Shown one piece after another: positions 39,442-51,364 of a stretch of 60,000 nucleotides of DNA. This stretch comes from Phoronis australis (Eukaryota; Phoronida; Phoronidae), in the NCBI GenBank assembly GCA_002633005.1, contig NMRA01000037.1, forward strand, positions 656,703 to 716,702. The letters are read 5' to 3'. The position numbers and the translations under genes are program-made. Each line of letters opens with the position of its first letter. Position 1 is the stretch's first letter. The notes under the pieces were generated by a model. The model worked only from the letters and a program-made list of their open reading frames with translations, ran no database searches and was not told the DNA's origin.

Positions 39442-39883
39442 AGACGGACGTAATTTGGTCGTTTTCACTTCACGACCTTTTGTTGACCACAGCCATTACA
39501 GATCTAAATGAACGCTCCTAGTCAACTACATCCGGATCACCGCGGGTATTTTCGTACCTTAGAGTTGTCCTTCGGAAGTCTTTTATGTTTGCGCGTGTGC
39601 GAACTTCATAGGAAAGGGATTTGGTCAAAAGACGGCTAAAATAATGACTTCAGCCTAGAAGAACTCAAACGTTGTTGGCGACGGTCATTATTCTTGTGTT
39701 TTAACTCTTACACCTTTAATCCCGCCACATTCGACGGCATTATCAATTTTAAGTCATATGACTTTCTGTAATGATTCAAAGTTCGTACATGCGCTCGAGA
39801 GATGTAACAATGGTCTGACCACGCGGAGGCTTGCATTACTCTAGTCACAAGACGGCGCCCTGTGGGCTATTGGAAGTAAGCGG
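39442..39883. repeat. Duplicated segment D4, right copy
   Basis: 442 bp, the same start and end strings as 38990-39440, then continues into unique DNA (AAGGATTTC). Only a few substitutions separate the copies. Confidence 0.9.
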
Positions 39884-39899
39884 AAGGATTTCATTTAAG

Positions 39900-41560
39900 T
39901 ATGTGACTTCCCTAAATAATCAACAAATTGTATCTGAATATGCAAAATATGCTTTTATTAAATGGATGTACTGCTTATTCAAAGTAAACTGCATTGCATT
40001 ACTGAGGAGATGTCTCAGTTGATTCCCAATATATATACAACGCACTCTATGGTCCTGATCGACCCGAGACGGTGTTCACGTGCTTACTTCAATACCCGGC
40101 GCTTCAGTACGCGTGTCTCTTTCTGTTTCGGCTGACTATTGTTAACTTAAGTTCATGAGCTGAAGACGTCCCTTCTTTCTCTGTCTATGCGGCAATGTTA
40201 TTTTTTTAATATATTTATGTTTATGTAATAAATTCTGAAAGGTTCTTATATGCTTGTAATTCCTCTAGCTGGTCGGACAGATCTTCTGCAACCATGCTAT
40301 TTATTTGGGTAAATTTAAAACAAACGTCACGGGAAACGCCACTGTGGTTGACCAACATGTGGAACCATGCAGACATTCACATCAGTCTTCAAAGTGTGAC
40401 TCATACAATGTCTGAAGTAGATGTCCACCACTAAGATTATTTAGCTAAGAGTATCGCAAAGTTAATCAGGGCCGAAACTAGGAGTTTTTAGTTTGGGTGG
40501 CATCAAACGTAGTTTGTCCAACGTGTGTATTATGACAACTTTAAAACCTTCCCTTGAAAGTACGTGTTGAGATTGGACGCCAGTAAAAGCATACGCTTTT
40601 GATTTTTGGAGACCTTTTTGGTCAATTTGGCGAGTTCTACTTAGTATAAAAGACAGCGTAAATCAATTTCTGTAAATGTCAAATTAATAAAAAATACCAG
40701 TTCCTCTAACCGAATGTGGTGATGGACTGAGCAAGTGTCGAAAAGGTCAAACTGTTCAAGTAAGCCATGTTCTCTCGCCTTTCATTTCACTTGGGGCTTG
40801 GCAATTGTACCAAGAACGGGTACGCTTAATAAAACCAACACAACTGCTTTTCAGTCAGTCTGGCACAAGTGCTTGCATTGTACGACTCAATCACAACGTC
40901 ACACTTCCTTTTTGAGAAATTGTTGAAGTGAGATTGTCGGCATTATCTCCCAGACAAATTTGAAACCGGCGATCTCAGCTATCGCACTTTGGAAAGGAAT
41001 TCAGGGGAATTGTCGTCCGACTTTGATCCTCACAGTGGCAACTTCATAGCAACTGGAGTTTTTTAAATGTCGCCAAACCGAGGTCGCATTGGCTGGTCTG
41101 GAAGTCAACGTCGTAAATCGGTGACTTACTAAAATCAAGAAAACAGTATATAGCTCCGGCCATATCTAATAACTTGAATAAGTTTTATCACAATATCCAG
41201 CAATAATCACAAAAATGCATTTTTTGCCCCAAAACCAATTTTGTACCACGTACGTGAGTATAGGCACACTTGATACCCATTGTTTTGCTTCGAGTTTTGG
41301 GATAGAACCCTTCGTTTTGTAAGTACTTTTTGTTTTAAATAGGATGTCAGATAGCCCTCCTTATTACACGTCCGAAAGCGAGTTTGAAGTTTTCGAATAC
41401 TTCTTGGTTTTATTGCACGTGTCCTTAAGAACATTTTATTGAAATCGACTAAAATCATTCAAAATTACATTTCAGAGTCAGCACAATATACCAAACTGTC
41501 TAAAGGCGCCCACGAAAACGGCAACAGTCCCCTTTAAACCGGGTGAATTAAGTTATCTTG
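39900..41560. other. No gene seen
   Basis: Intergenic DNA; short ORFs only, none with recognisable motifs or a consistent splice framework. Confidence 0.45.
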
Positions 41561-41569
41561 TGCTTAAAA

Positions 41570-41960
41570 GAATACCGGTTTTGGCCTGTTAACAGATATT
41601 GAAAACCAAACGGCGTTCAAATGCTCTGAAACGAAATACAGGTAATACTCTGTAACCCTCGACAACCCTCAAAGCTAGGTTTGGAGAAAAGAATGAAAAC
41701 TCCTTGCACAGTCTGCTAAACGGGCAAGCGTGACCTACGCTATTAGCGAATTGCACGGCAACTGTGGGAAAAGACCACCCACTAAGAACCGTAATGTGTC
41801 TCGGTGTTGCATGGGGAGTACGAGTCTAGCTGATAACTTATTTTGTGTATCAATATTGACGCCAATGGTTGCATGAGCAGGCGACAGCACGATGATTGGT
41901 TTAAACTTAGTTATCGTCTGAGGTTAAAATCATCAAGTCGGGGTTTAGTATCCTTTTAAA
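41570..41960. repeat. Dispersed MITE-like repeat, copy 2
   Basis: Same blocks in the same order as 10340-10700, ending GGGGTTTAGTATCCTTTTAA. A partly inverted relative (containing GGTGGGTGATTTTCCACACA, GTTTGGTATCCTTTTAA) lies at 43130-43420. Confidence 0.65.
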
Positions 41961-42939
41961 TAGAAGGCAGATTTCATTACTGCAGTAATTTGTGTCATTT
42001 TATACCTTCATTCAATCGTTCTTCGACGGCATTGAGTTAATCCAAGTCACAGATATGCAGTCAAAAGCATTTCACAGAAGCAGAATATTTATAGCCACTC
42101 GACAACACAATGATAACTAGCTCACAACGCTGCATCTAACTTCTGGTGACGTCATTACCTCGTGCTTGTATGTTCATTCATGTGTACATTCTGGCCCTCT
42201 GTGCTACCATAGTATCTGTGGCTTCATGAATTATGCCTCGGTTTCTGTCAAGTGTTTTACTTTGCCAGCAGAACGGAGTCGTCTATTCATCCATTGCCCA
42301 TAGTTCACGAGAGCATTTCCGTAAGCGTATCGAGGATATCAACCATTTACCGGCGATAAGTTTCATGAAAATCCAAAGCTTTGCTCAGATCTTTAGTACT
42401 TTTCTTCCGGTGTATAAAGACATAGCAAACTAAACGTAAACACCGATGTAGATATTCAGTTGCTGAGTGGAGGCTATCATCCGACCCCCTGCAAAAGCGC
42501 AAAGCGCACTGGATAATTTTTGACCATCTGACGTAATCCGTTAAGAATTAAAGTTGATGAAATTGGGTCATTTGGCCCCCCCCCCACCGTGTCAGCAAGG
42601 TGCTTGAAACAACCGTGGAACCCGGAAACATCTATGTACCATTAAAGCATGACCTAATAAAGTGAGCCCCTAATAGTTATGCGAATCTTGACCTTGGGTC
42701 TCATTTTTCACTCTCTGAATTTGACGAAACTAAAAGGAATTTTACAGACGACTTTCCGCCATCCAGAATTTTCGTCGAATTTCGCATACCGGGGTAGTGG
42801 TTTCTTACATTACTTTTATACCGCATCAGTCCATTTTTGGTACCCCAAGTGTAAATTGTGTGAAACATCTTTTACTATATGTCAAAACCATACCCTCACT
42901 AAACGCGTAACATGTTCAGGTCTACGTTAAACTAGCAGG

Positions 42940-43085
42940 GGCGGATCCAGGATTTTGAGTTGCGGGGCGTTGCAGAGTATTAACCAGGAATTTGCCCGTA
43001 AAACACTTACACCCCGAATTACCAAATTTAATATGGGAGAATTTTAGGGGGGGGGCATGGCCCCCTTGGCCCCCCCCCCTCTAAA
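42940..43085. repeat. GGGGCGGATCCAGGATTTT-type dispersed repeat
   Basis: Starts GGGGCGGATCCAGGATTTTG and ends in a G-rich/C-rich palindrome (GGGGGCATGGCCCCCTTGG). An inverted relative is at 51815-51992 (ends AAAATCCTGGATCCGCCCCT) and a short one at 50140-50295 (TTGGATCCGCCCATGC). Confidence 0.7.
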
Positions 43086-43799
43086 TCTGACTAGATCCTG
43101 TTATTATTTCCACCATTTCTAGTAATTGGCGTCAGTCTTCCAACTTAAAGGCAGGAATCAACTGAAAATTCATACTCCTATGTCCCACATTGGACATAAT
43201 GCTCATTGGTGGGTGATTTTCCACACAGTTGCCAGGGAATTCGCTTGACTGTTTAGCAGACATTGAAAGGAGGTTTCAAATTTTCCTCCAAACTTTTTGG
43301 GGGTTGTCTAGAGTTGCAGAGAATTATTTTATTTCATACAACTGGATGGGAAAGTCGTTTTTAGTGTATGTTAACAGCAAAAACCGGGTTTGGTATCCTT
43401 TTAAGAGAGTAATTTCTCGTAAAGTTTTGTTAAAACGTACTTAAGTTTCCGACGACCAGGGCCGGCAGATGTTGTGGCGATGGGGGGAATCTCGTTTTTC
43501 AAACCAGTTTTCTTGCTGTATATCGTCTAAATAAAAATTCGTTTCTTAGACGGAACGCAGATTTACAACACTTTTTTTAATCATGCTGTAGCAAGAACTT
43601 TATGAAACAAAATTTAATCAACTTGTGTGTTTCAATTGTCAGTTATGTGTTCATGTAAAGAACGCATTATATCACGGTGCATGTCATAATTGGTGACATA
43701 AAACTGTGTATATTGGCAATTAACCTTATGAAATTTTTGATGTGCCGCGTAACTATGCTCGCTGGCATGTTTCGATTGGAACCAGGACAACGACGAACT

Positions 43800-44650
43800 G
43801 AACGCTGAATTGTCTGTAGCCGAATTAGATCTTTCTCTTAAGCAAATAACGCTGCAAGACCGGATAGCTAACCGTATCATTGACAGTGGCACCTGGTGGA
43901 CCAGGGGCGTTATAATACCACTGTATAAAAGCCTCTCAAGGGACGACCTTAACAACCGTCGGGCAATCACGCTGTTGGATGACGCTGGAACTTTTTGAGT
44001 TGCTTTGCAACCGTTGAAATAATTAGGCGGAAACGTTGCCATAAGCCCATGCAGGCTTTAGAAAAAACATTCTCCACTGTAGCCATTATTTTTATTTTGC
44101 GCATATTAGTAATTAAATATTTGTTGAAAGACTGGGACGTATTTTAATGTCTCTTCGTAGATTTCAAGAAAGCATTCGACTCAAATTCTGGAGATGTTGC
44201 TTAAAATATAAACTGCTGCATTACATCATTGGAGGTTCCAAGCATGGACTATTAAGTAAAATGCATTGAAACGTTAAATCACGTGGTGCTTTCTTGAACC
44301 CAGACAGAGCGATAACTGCTTATTATGGTTGTTTGTTAGGAGTTCGTCAGGTTGTCATTTATCCCCTTTTTATTTTCATGACCTATCTTGAGCATGAGCT
44401 GCACGCAAGTTACTTTACACTTGTGTATCAATGGGTCTTTTAAGCATGTACTCTCGTCTGTTTGCCGATGACTTAGTATTTGCCAACACGTCATTTAATT
44501 TGCAAAGGTTTGTAAACAATCTTGACATGCTCTGTAGAAAATGTATGATAATTAATAAATATGAAAGTTTTAGTTTTTTTGAAAAGGCGGCTGTTTGAGG
44601 AGTTACGAAAAGTGTTTTAAGAAGGAAAAAATATCGGTGGTGCCTAGATA
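43800..44650 (+). pseudogene. Non-LTR retrotransposon reverse transcriptase remnant
   Basis: Plus-strand segments in changing frames follow the order of an RT domain: WTRGVIIPLYKSLSRDDLNN then RRAITLLDDAG (43,893-43,990); AGFRK near 44,053; FVDFKKAFDS (44,154-44,183); GVRQVVIYPLFIFMTYLEHE (44,340-44,400); MYSRLFADDLVFANTSFNLQ then RFVNNLDMLC (44,444-44,540), with FADD as the catalytic box; MKVLVF near 44,560. Frameshifts and internal loss between motifs make it dead. The clade is not resolved by eye. Confidence 0.88.
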
Positions 44651-44685
44651 TGGGATGGATGACAAAACAGTTGACTGCAAACAGT

Positions 44686-44760
44686 AATCTGATCCTCAGT
44701 AGCTCATTGGCTAGATCACCAGTTCGGCAATCTAGAGACCTGTGGTTCGGTAAGAGATTC
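44686..44760 (+). repeat. Possible tRNA-derived SINE fragment
   Basis: GTAGCTCATTGGCTAGATCA (A-box-like) followed about 35 bp later by GACCTGTGGTTCGG (partial B box). It lies just after the RT remnant. Weak. Confidence 0.3.
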
Positions 44761-44987
44761 ACGGTGGGGTTCCTGGATTTTTTGTGTACTTGTTTCAAAC
44801 TAGTAAGCATAATTACCTTAGCAAATGTCATGGTGAAGTGTGGAAATACAAATGCAGTTAAATATTTGTTAGCATTGTTAGCAGCGTTGGTAACAGAACA
44901 AACGATGTAGATACGAAGGTTTTTGTAATGTGTTATAAACTTGTTTACCTGTGTCTCAGGGCTGGTATACAAAAAGAAGCATGCCTT

Positions 44988-46397
44988 TTAATAAATAAAT
45001 GGCAGTAGTCGACACGGAACACGATCTACATACTCCTGCCAGTATTTACCGTATTTTTTCGAACACTTGTCGTCGTCTCTGTACGATCTGTGAACCAATA
45101 AAATGCATAGTAAGACGAAGTATGAGTAGGGAAATATGTTATCAAACTTTGCTGGAACCGACCAGCAAAAAGCTAGCACCAACTCTGGAACGTAATGGAA
45201 GTGCCGGGCCAGGGCCCAATAACCAGAGACAAGTAGTACGCTTTGTTTGGTCTCGCCGCTTTCCAGTGTATATTCGGCCCGAATGACGTCCGGTCTCTTT
45301 CCCCAAATTAAACAGTTACCGTTGGTTGCACGACATCTTTGTTTCTGCCAGTCCGCGGAATAGTTTATAGCAATAGCCGCCCCACCTAGTGCCAGTATTG
45401 CTGCGCTCCACAGGGAACCTAAGTGGACAGGATGGGACACTAGGTAGAAGCTAACAGAGACATAATATGATGGCACGAAACACAAACATCCCCAGCAAAT
45501 CATGAATCCGGCACGATCCATCATAATATCGATTGTGTTCATGTACCCTGCTTCCCACCAGAAGAATTTGGTAAGGTACACGATCTGCAATGCTGTAGTT
45601 ACTACCATGCTGTCGACGACACCATGTACCTCGTAGCTCTTCAAAGCGTAGATGGTTACAAGAAGCGGCCAGGCAGTCATCCCAAAGCGGCAGTTAGTGA
45701 ACACCTTGATATCCCATCCCCAAACGGATGGATACAGTTCTGTGCCCCAATAGTAGTCCATTATTACGTTGCCATTTGAGCCGCTGTCTGTTGTGGACGG
45801 AAAGAAGAGGCCCTTGAAGTACAGGAAGACGCAAAACAACAAGCTGAACAGGTTCAGCGTTACAAGTATATCCCCAAAGTTGTCGTAAACAATGGTCGGA
45901 GAAATTCCGTTACGTTTCAGTGCAATTGTCATTGCAGCCAGCGCGATCATGTTGATGACGTAGATAGTGAAACCATTATCCCTGTATCGTGGTATGTTCC
46001 CCTTGGGTGTTATCGGCCCTGTCACTTCTCGTCCGGGAACAATGCGCATGAGTGTCAGTTGGAAGACGGCGTAGCTACCGATCAAACCAACGGAGAATCG
46101 GGTCACGCGCACGCTCGAGTATAGGTCCAACAACCCACCAAGAAATGTTTGTCTCTGCCAAAGGTTTGTCATCATGCTCAAATAGCTCCCGTCGTACTTT
46201 TTGGCTGCATACCACTGAAGTAGGATAAAATTGGGCATGATAACTATCATGGCTAACGGCAAGATGACGTAGAACACGGCACGATTACGAAAGGGGTTGG
46301 AAAATCTGACCTTCACGTCACTGTCGATTCCATCGACTGAAACCACGTGCCCGTTCGTTGAGCTGTTTTCTTGAGTTCGTTTTCTTGTCTGGTTCAT
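44988..46397 (-). CDS. DHCR7: Sterol delta-7 reductase (7-dehydrocholesterol reductase), single coding exon
   Basis: An intact 469-residue protein, the usual size for the ERG4/ERG24 sterol reductase family. These ER-membrane, NADPH-dependent enzymes reduce the C7-C8 double bond, the last step to cholesterol in vertebrates. Seen: a hydrophilic N-terminus of about 30 residues, then about nine hydrophobic spans; KVFTNCRFGMTAWP (about 230); KFFWWEAGYMNTID (about 278); NGNCLIWGKRPDVI (about 368); the NADPH/sterol-pocket signature LLVSGYWALARHFHYVPE (about 392-409); LVHRSYRDDDKCSKKYGKYW (about 436-455), fitting the family's second signature; C-terminus RLLPFIY. Several motifs are closer to plant DWF5 than to vertebrate DHCR7. 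CDS without introns; the sequence before ATG (TCCATTTCAG|CATC) suggests a 5' UTR intron, 46402-46491, with donor GGAA|GTGAGT. It stands between a dead retrotransposon and a MITE. Confidence 0.95.
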   Translation of the reverse strand: MNQTRKRTQENSSTNGHVVSVDGIDSDVKVRFSNPFRNRAVFYVILPLAMIVIMPNFILLQWYAAKKYDGSYLSMMTNLWQRQTFLGGLLDLYSSVRVTRFSVGLIGSYAVFQLTLMRIVPGREVTGPITPKGNIPRYRDNGFTIYVINMIALAAMTIALKRNGISPTIVYDNFGDILVTLNLFSLLFCVFLYFKGLFFPSTTDSGSNGNVIMDYYWGTELYPSVWGWDIKVFTNCRFGMTAWPLLVTIYALKSYEVHGVVDSMVVTTALQIVYLTKFFWWEAGYMNTIDIMMDRAGFMICWGCLCFVPSYYVSVSFYLVSHPVHLGSLWSAAILALGGAAIAINYSADWQKQRCRATNGNCLIWGKRPDVIRAEYTLESGETKQSVLLVSGYWALARHFHYVPELVLAFCWSVPAKFDNIFPYSYFVLLCILLVHRSYRDDDKCSKKYGKYWQEYVDRVPCRLLPFIY

Positions 46398-46401
46398 GAT
46401 G

Positions 46402-46491
46402 CTGAAATGGACAAAAGAAGTTACAAGCAGAGCAACTATTGGTGTGCAGTTAGACCTTTATTTGATCATTGTGCCGGTATACGTCACTCAC
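46402..46491 (-). other. Predicted 90-bp intron in the DHCR7 5' UTR
   Basis: Minus-strand donor GAAGGAA|GTGAGTGACG at 46491 and acceptor TTTGTCCATTTCAG| at 46402, four bases before the ATG. Strong consensus at both ends. If real, the mRNA is spliced and the gene was not simply inserted as a naked ORF without flanking sequences. Confidence 0.55.
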
Positions 46492-46664
46492 TTCCTTCAT
46501 ACCAATTATGCCTGATAATGTGCGAATTGACTCGAATTTACAAATAGTCGCAATTGATGCGGTTCAGCGGAGTCAACCGGCACCGTTCCGTAGACCCAAG
46601 ACGCTTGCGCTACACTTGAGGCAAGAAGTCATCGGTTATGGAACGGGAACAGTTGCTTCCGGGG

Positions 46665-46824
46665 TATATTCATGGGCGGCGCACCGTAGGGGGCTGGGGG
46701 GCATAGCCCCCCACTTTTTTCAGTGCTACACCGCACGTGGTCTATACGCGGTGCACCACAGGGGGACTGAGGGCTTTAGCCCTCCCCCCACACTTTTTTC
46801 AGTGCTGCGCCGCCCATGTATATA
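46665..46824. mobile_element. 160-bp MITE
   Basis: Ends TATATTCATGGGCGGCGCAC and TGCGCCGCCCATGTATATA are inverted repeats. Two internal halves repeat GGGGG...CATAGCCCCCCAC / GGGGACTGAGGGCTTTAGCCC, each followed by TTTTTTCAGTGCT. It lies just upstream of DHCR7. Confidence 0.75.
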
Positions 46825-47212
46825 GCTGTAATATGCTGACGTAAGAGTTTGAATTGTGCACCTGCACTTCCTGTACTGTTGCCAAAATTAATCTCGACAC
46901 CGCTGTTCTACTAAAAAAAACTTTGAATGGAAATTCAATGGCGATTGTTTTTTTCTTCCATTGGGCTAGGCTAAAAAACAGCATACCAGGAATTTTTTTC
47001 CGTCCGATTTTACGAACAGAACGCTAATTTGAGCATTGTAGGAGAAAAACGCTTCCTCTGGGATATTCCATTGGAAATGTTCGGAGTCAAAATGCTTTGG
47101 TCTATAGTATTGCACTGGGAAAAGGTTTTGCTAACTTTTCAGCTAAAAGAGTCCAATTTGTCGCTACACGAGGCTTTCTTGTAGCGCCTCAGTCATTCTT
47201 TATTCCTGTGCC

Positions 47213-47618
47213 GGGTTGCATGAAACAGTCACAGACAGGGAGTCAACTAAGTTCCCTAAATCTTTTGCCTATTTGTGTCTTTCAATACTGATAGATGAAT
47301 TTTTTTGTCAAGTCAGTTTATTATGAGCTTCTGTTTAACTAATTGATATTTTCTAACAATAAATATTGAACCCTGAATTCAATGAAAACAGAAGGGGACT
47401 TAGTCCCTAAATTAGGGGCGTTACATGAAAAGACCCCTATTCATTTTCGATAATATTGAGAATTCAATGTTGAGTTCACTCTCGATTTGTATCAAAGCCA
47501 AAAGATGACTTAGTAATGAAACTAAAACAGCATAAGAAAGGACAATCGGTGTCCTTACAAGTCCACCAATACGCAGAAGGTTTAAGGAACCTGGTTGAGC
47601 GACTGTTTCATGCAACCG
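47213..47618. repeat. Inverted repeat, about 0.4 kb
   Basis: GGGTTGCATGAAACAGTC (47214) and GACTGTTTCATGCAACC (ending near 47617) are the outer parts of imperfect arms of about 60 bp. The interior is AT-rich with no gene. Confidence 0.6.
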
Positions 47619-47873
47619 AGCACTAGGGACTTCACGCAACAATACGTCAGTTGCATTGTTGACTTCAGGATAATTTGACGACAGTTTGAGCGAATTTTTC
47701 ATAAATGTGTATAAAAAAAATCCCCAAGTAGTCCACATCCTGCTGTTAACGTGCCACATCAGATGGCGAGAATAACATAAGCATGATCAGATGACGCGTG
47801 CCTCGAGAATCTGTCGCACAAGAGATTTGTTAATCGTTGCATTTAGTAGTCGGTAAATCAATCTTTTAACAAG

Positions 47874-48013
47874 ATCTCTGTTTAAGATTCTGAGTATTGG
47901 CTATGCATTTTGTAGCCTTGTAACAAGGTTGCGAAGCTGCATAAATATGCAGATTTTGGAACTGCACCAAGGCTTCTGTGGAATAAGCCAATACTCAGCT
48001 CTTAAGCAGATCT
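47874..48013. repeat. 140-bp foldback hairpin
   Basis: AGATCTCTGTTTAAGATTCT followed by GAGTATTGGCT pairs with AGCCAATACTCAGCTCTTAA followed by GCAGATCT. The central part also pairs partly (TTGTAGCC / GGCTTCTG). A compact imperfect palindrome. Confidence 0.65.
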
Positions 48014-48019
48014 GAAGGA

Positions 48020-50130
48020 TCATGGCAGCGCTTTTCACAGATTTGTGAAATGGACATAAACCAAAGGAATAGTAGGAAATTACTTGTTCAGTGTGTTAAT
48101 ACCACAGGCCCTTGAGTTTTTCTGTTCCACGATTACCACTGACGTCACTCACTGTAATAAAACATAAAAGTTAGACACTAAAAATCGGTTTGCTCAGAAT
48201 TTTTTACTCAAATGTGCATGGAACTCTACTAAAACAGCATCGAACAAGTCTTTGAATACATGCTTCATTTGATCGCACAAAATTGCTTTCGAGTGGTGAT
48301 TTGACGACATATATGTAAAAAAACGCAAAAAATCACAAACTCAAGGAGGCTATTTTGTGACGTTCATGGCAAACGACCTTCGTACACATCCGGATTTTTC
48401 ACGGATGCTCCCGAAGCAATTCCGAAGCTGTTTTCGCGGGCCCACGAATGATATTTGAGTGCCCTCCATGTAATCTAGTGTCAATTTGAATGTATTTAAA
48501 CTCTGATTTTGTAAAATGACGTTGTTTATAATCAAAGAACCACGGGTTACTGGCTACTAATGTAAGCCTACTGCTAAATTCGGCAGTTGCCGATAGGTGA
48601 TTTCCGGTCAAACATTCAGAAATCTCCTACAAAAACCGACTGTTCGTTGTGCTTCAACTATCTGTAGCACATTATGTCAAGGCCAAGCACTAGATGGAAT
48701 GAGCTATAAGAAGAAGCAAATTACGCACACTTGAAAGGCAAATTTTGTTAATCATTTAAAATGGGGATTGGCAAATTTCTTTACTTGGACTGGGTTCGGC
48801 TTGGTCAAACTCGAAATTTTATCTTTGACAGGCGCACAGGTAAAAGCACAACTTAAATCCACCTTTAATAATTTAGCCTGCGTGAACTCCAGGTTTTCTG
48901 ATTGTTTTGGAAATTTCATCGCTTATCAGTCCATTTGTAAAACGAGGTTAAAGTAAGAATGTGAATTTCCACCTCCAGGACAAAGGAGACTTCTATCCAG
49001 GACCGTGTCGACATTGAAATTAGTGTATTAAAAATACTTCCCGTTTACGCTTTACTCCCGGTTTATACCCGTCGCATTTACATGTACATTGTAACTTTTG
49101 CCCGATGTGCCAAGCTGTTTCCGGCACAATTCCCGTTTACACGTAATAACTAACATTGTTGCCACGTGATCTTAATAAACTGTGTCACCCGGAATGCCTC
49201 GGATGTTTTCGTAACCTCAAATAATTTGAGGCCACGAAAATAGCAGAGGTGTTCCGTATGAAACGTAATAAGTTGCGTGTCGGCAAAGAACAAAGGTATT
49301 GTTCTTCAAACTTTTGACACTGTCATCAGATAATTAGAGAACTATGTTCAATTAATAACACATTATTAAACCGTTTTTATCTGTTTCATTGATATTATTG
49401 TTAATTACAGTACTGTACGCATGACCTATTATATGTGTGATTTGTGAAGTTTCGTCTAGTATATTTCCTTTTAGGTGCACGCGCTTATAATGCGAATCAT
49501 TTGGATAATGGCAAGATGCAACTGAAATTTAATGGCATCGGAATGAAGAGGTTGAACTGTTTGTTACGGTGGTTTGTGTTGAAATCCTTTCAAAATTGAA
49601 ACGAATCAATGTATTGAAAAACTCTAGAGTCGATAAAAGACACGAAAAGCATTCATCTCTACATCACCTACAATGGACTCCCTTGCGGTCCTAAGTCACG
49701 AGTTGAGCAAGAAATGCTCAGGTTATTTCCAATGTTTGACGTCTGGACACAAGTGCCTACCTGTACGTCGCCACCACCATGTTCATTCTTGTGTTGAATC
49801 CAGGTCTGAGAGTTAGCTATTTGTAGTTGGTAGGCTATGATATATGAAGCAGCACGTCTGCATTTGATGTCTGTATGAACAACCATTGATCATTGTATCC
49901 CGAACACGCCTGGGTTACGGGTTCATAAAATGTCTATAACATTCTCTCGGACACTGAAGTCGGGTGTTTTAGCACCGACTTCGACGTTGTACTGAGTAGT
50001 TTATTTTCAGACAGTGTTCACTATCGAGGCACAGGCGAATTTAGGATGGCGGGACAGTCTGTGCCCCTCGACCTCGACATTACTTAAATAGTTTGTTATT
50101 TGTACAGTGTAGTCGTCCTCCCCACCTCCC
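48020..50130. other. No gene seen
   Basis: Intergenic sequence on both strands; only short ORFs without motifs. ORFs at 48,350-48,611 and 49,668-49,886 (minus) were examined and show no domain or splice framework. Confidence 0.45.
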
Positions 50131-51301
50131 ACCTCATAGGGTGATCCATGGGGATCAAGGGGGGTCTGGACCCCCCTTTTCCCTTGATTATAGTGATATC
50201 AAATCTAGAATTTTAAAATTGTTGACTTGGACTCCCTTTTTAAAAAGTTCTTGATTCGATCTCCCTTTTAAAAATTCTTGGATCCGCCCATGCACCTCGA
50301 GATTACCTAGAAATGCGGTGCATTAAACCACCGAGCTGGGACTGAAAGTCGCATTTTGATCATTTGCATTTTAATTTTCAGAGAGTAATTTTGTTCTTGG
50401 TATCAAGTCTACATGATATTGATCTCACACCATTCCTACAGGTAAGCCATTGAGTTTCGGTTGGGTATTTTATTACCATGTTTATTTCCACCAGTATACA
50501 AATTTCATCATCGTGAGATCTTAAAAACTTAAACGTTCATGACAGTCGCCTTACTATTACGAAAGCTACGTACCTAGAATTGTGTCATTATAATCTTAGG
50601 TTTGCCCCTACCCCTTAATTGTCAACAGACCCAGAGCTGTAGGAGAGTAATTTATTCTCTGAATACCCTAGTGTCTTGTACTTTGGTCTATCTTACAAAG
50701 TATGTGTCATTCTATTGACTATATATATTTAAAACAGCTATTAACCAGTGTTCAGTGGAAGAAATTAACTTTAATTTGGACCACTTACCACTATGAAATT
50801 GGTCTCACCGTGTACTTTGCAAAGAACTGACAGATTGGTCGAGACCACGCTCGGCTTATAAAATGACAGCGACTGAGTCTGTAAAATGAGATACCCTGCT
50901 ATTGCGGTTGAATCTTTTCTTGCATGACATTCTGACAAACGTTTTTTTTGGTGAATTAGTCCCTTAAAAGGCCCGCAAAGTTCGTGGGTGTACATACTTT
51001 AAGCCTGTTGCACAAGTATCTAGTCTTAATCAGGTTAATTCCAGTATCGTGATCACGCAAGCAGAGTTTGTCTGATAAAATTCACGAGTTACAAAATTAT
51101 GCTGTGAGAGATGTGCTGTTTGCTGACGGTCTTTGTAGCACTAATTTTGTGCATTCGCGACTTATAAGCTGGGGCGGAATGGGTGAGAGGATAGATTTCT
51201 TCAGCTTTGTGTTATTTATACACCATGCGTATAGTTCATATTTCTTTTATAAATTCATGTTGCAAATAAGTGATGATTAGGATTCATATAGTGTCAATGA
51301 A

Positions 51302-51364
51302 ACCTTATCCTACAACCACCACTACTACCAACAATAACAACAGTAATAATAATAATGATAATTA
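51302..51364. repeat. Imperfect trinucleotide microsatellite (ACC/ACA/AAT)
   Basis: CAACCACCACTACTACC grades into AACAATAACAACAG and then TAATAATAATAATGATAAT. Confidence 0.85.

Noticed and set aside
51068-51280. ORF containing VLFADGL as an RT motif
   Set aside because: No second Asp in the box and no other RT motifs nearby.
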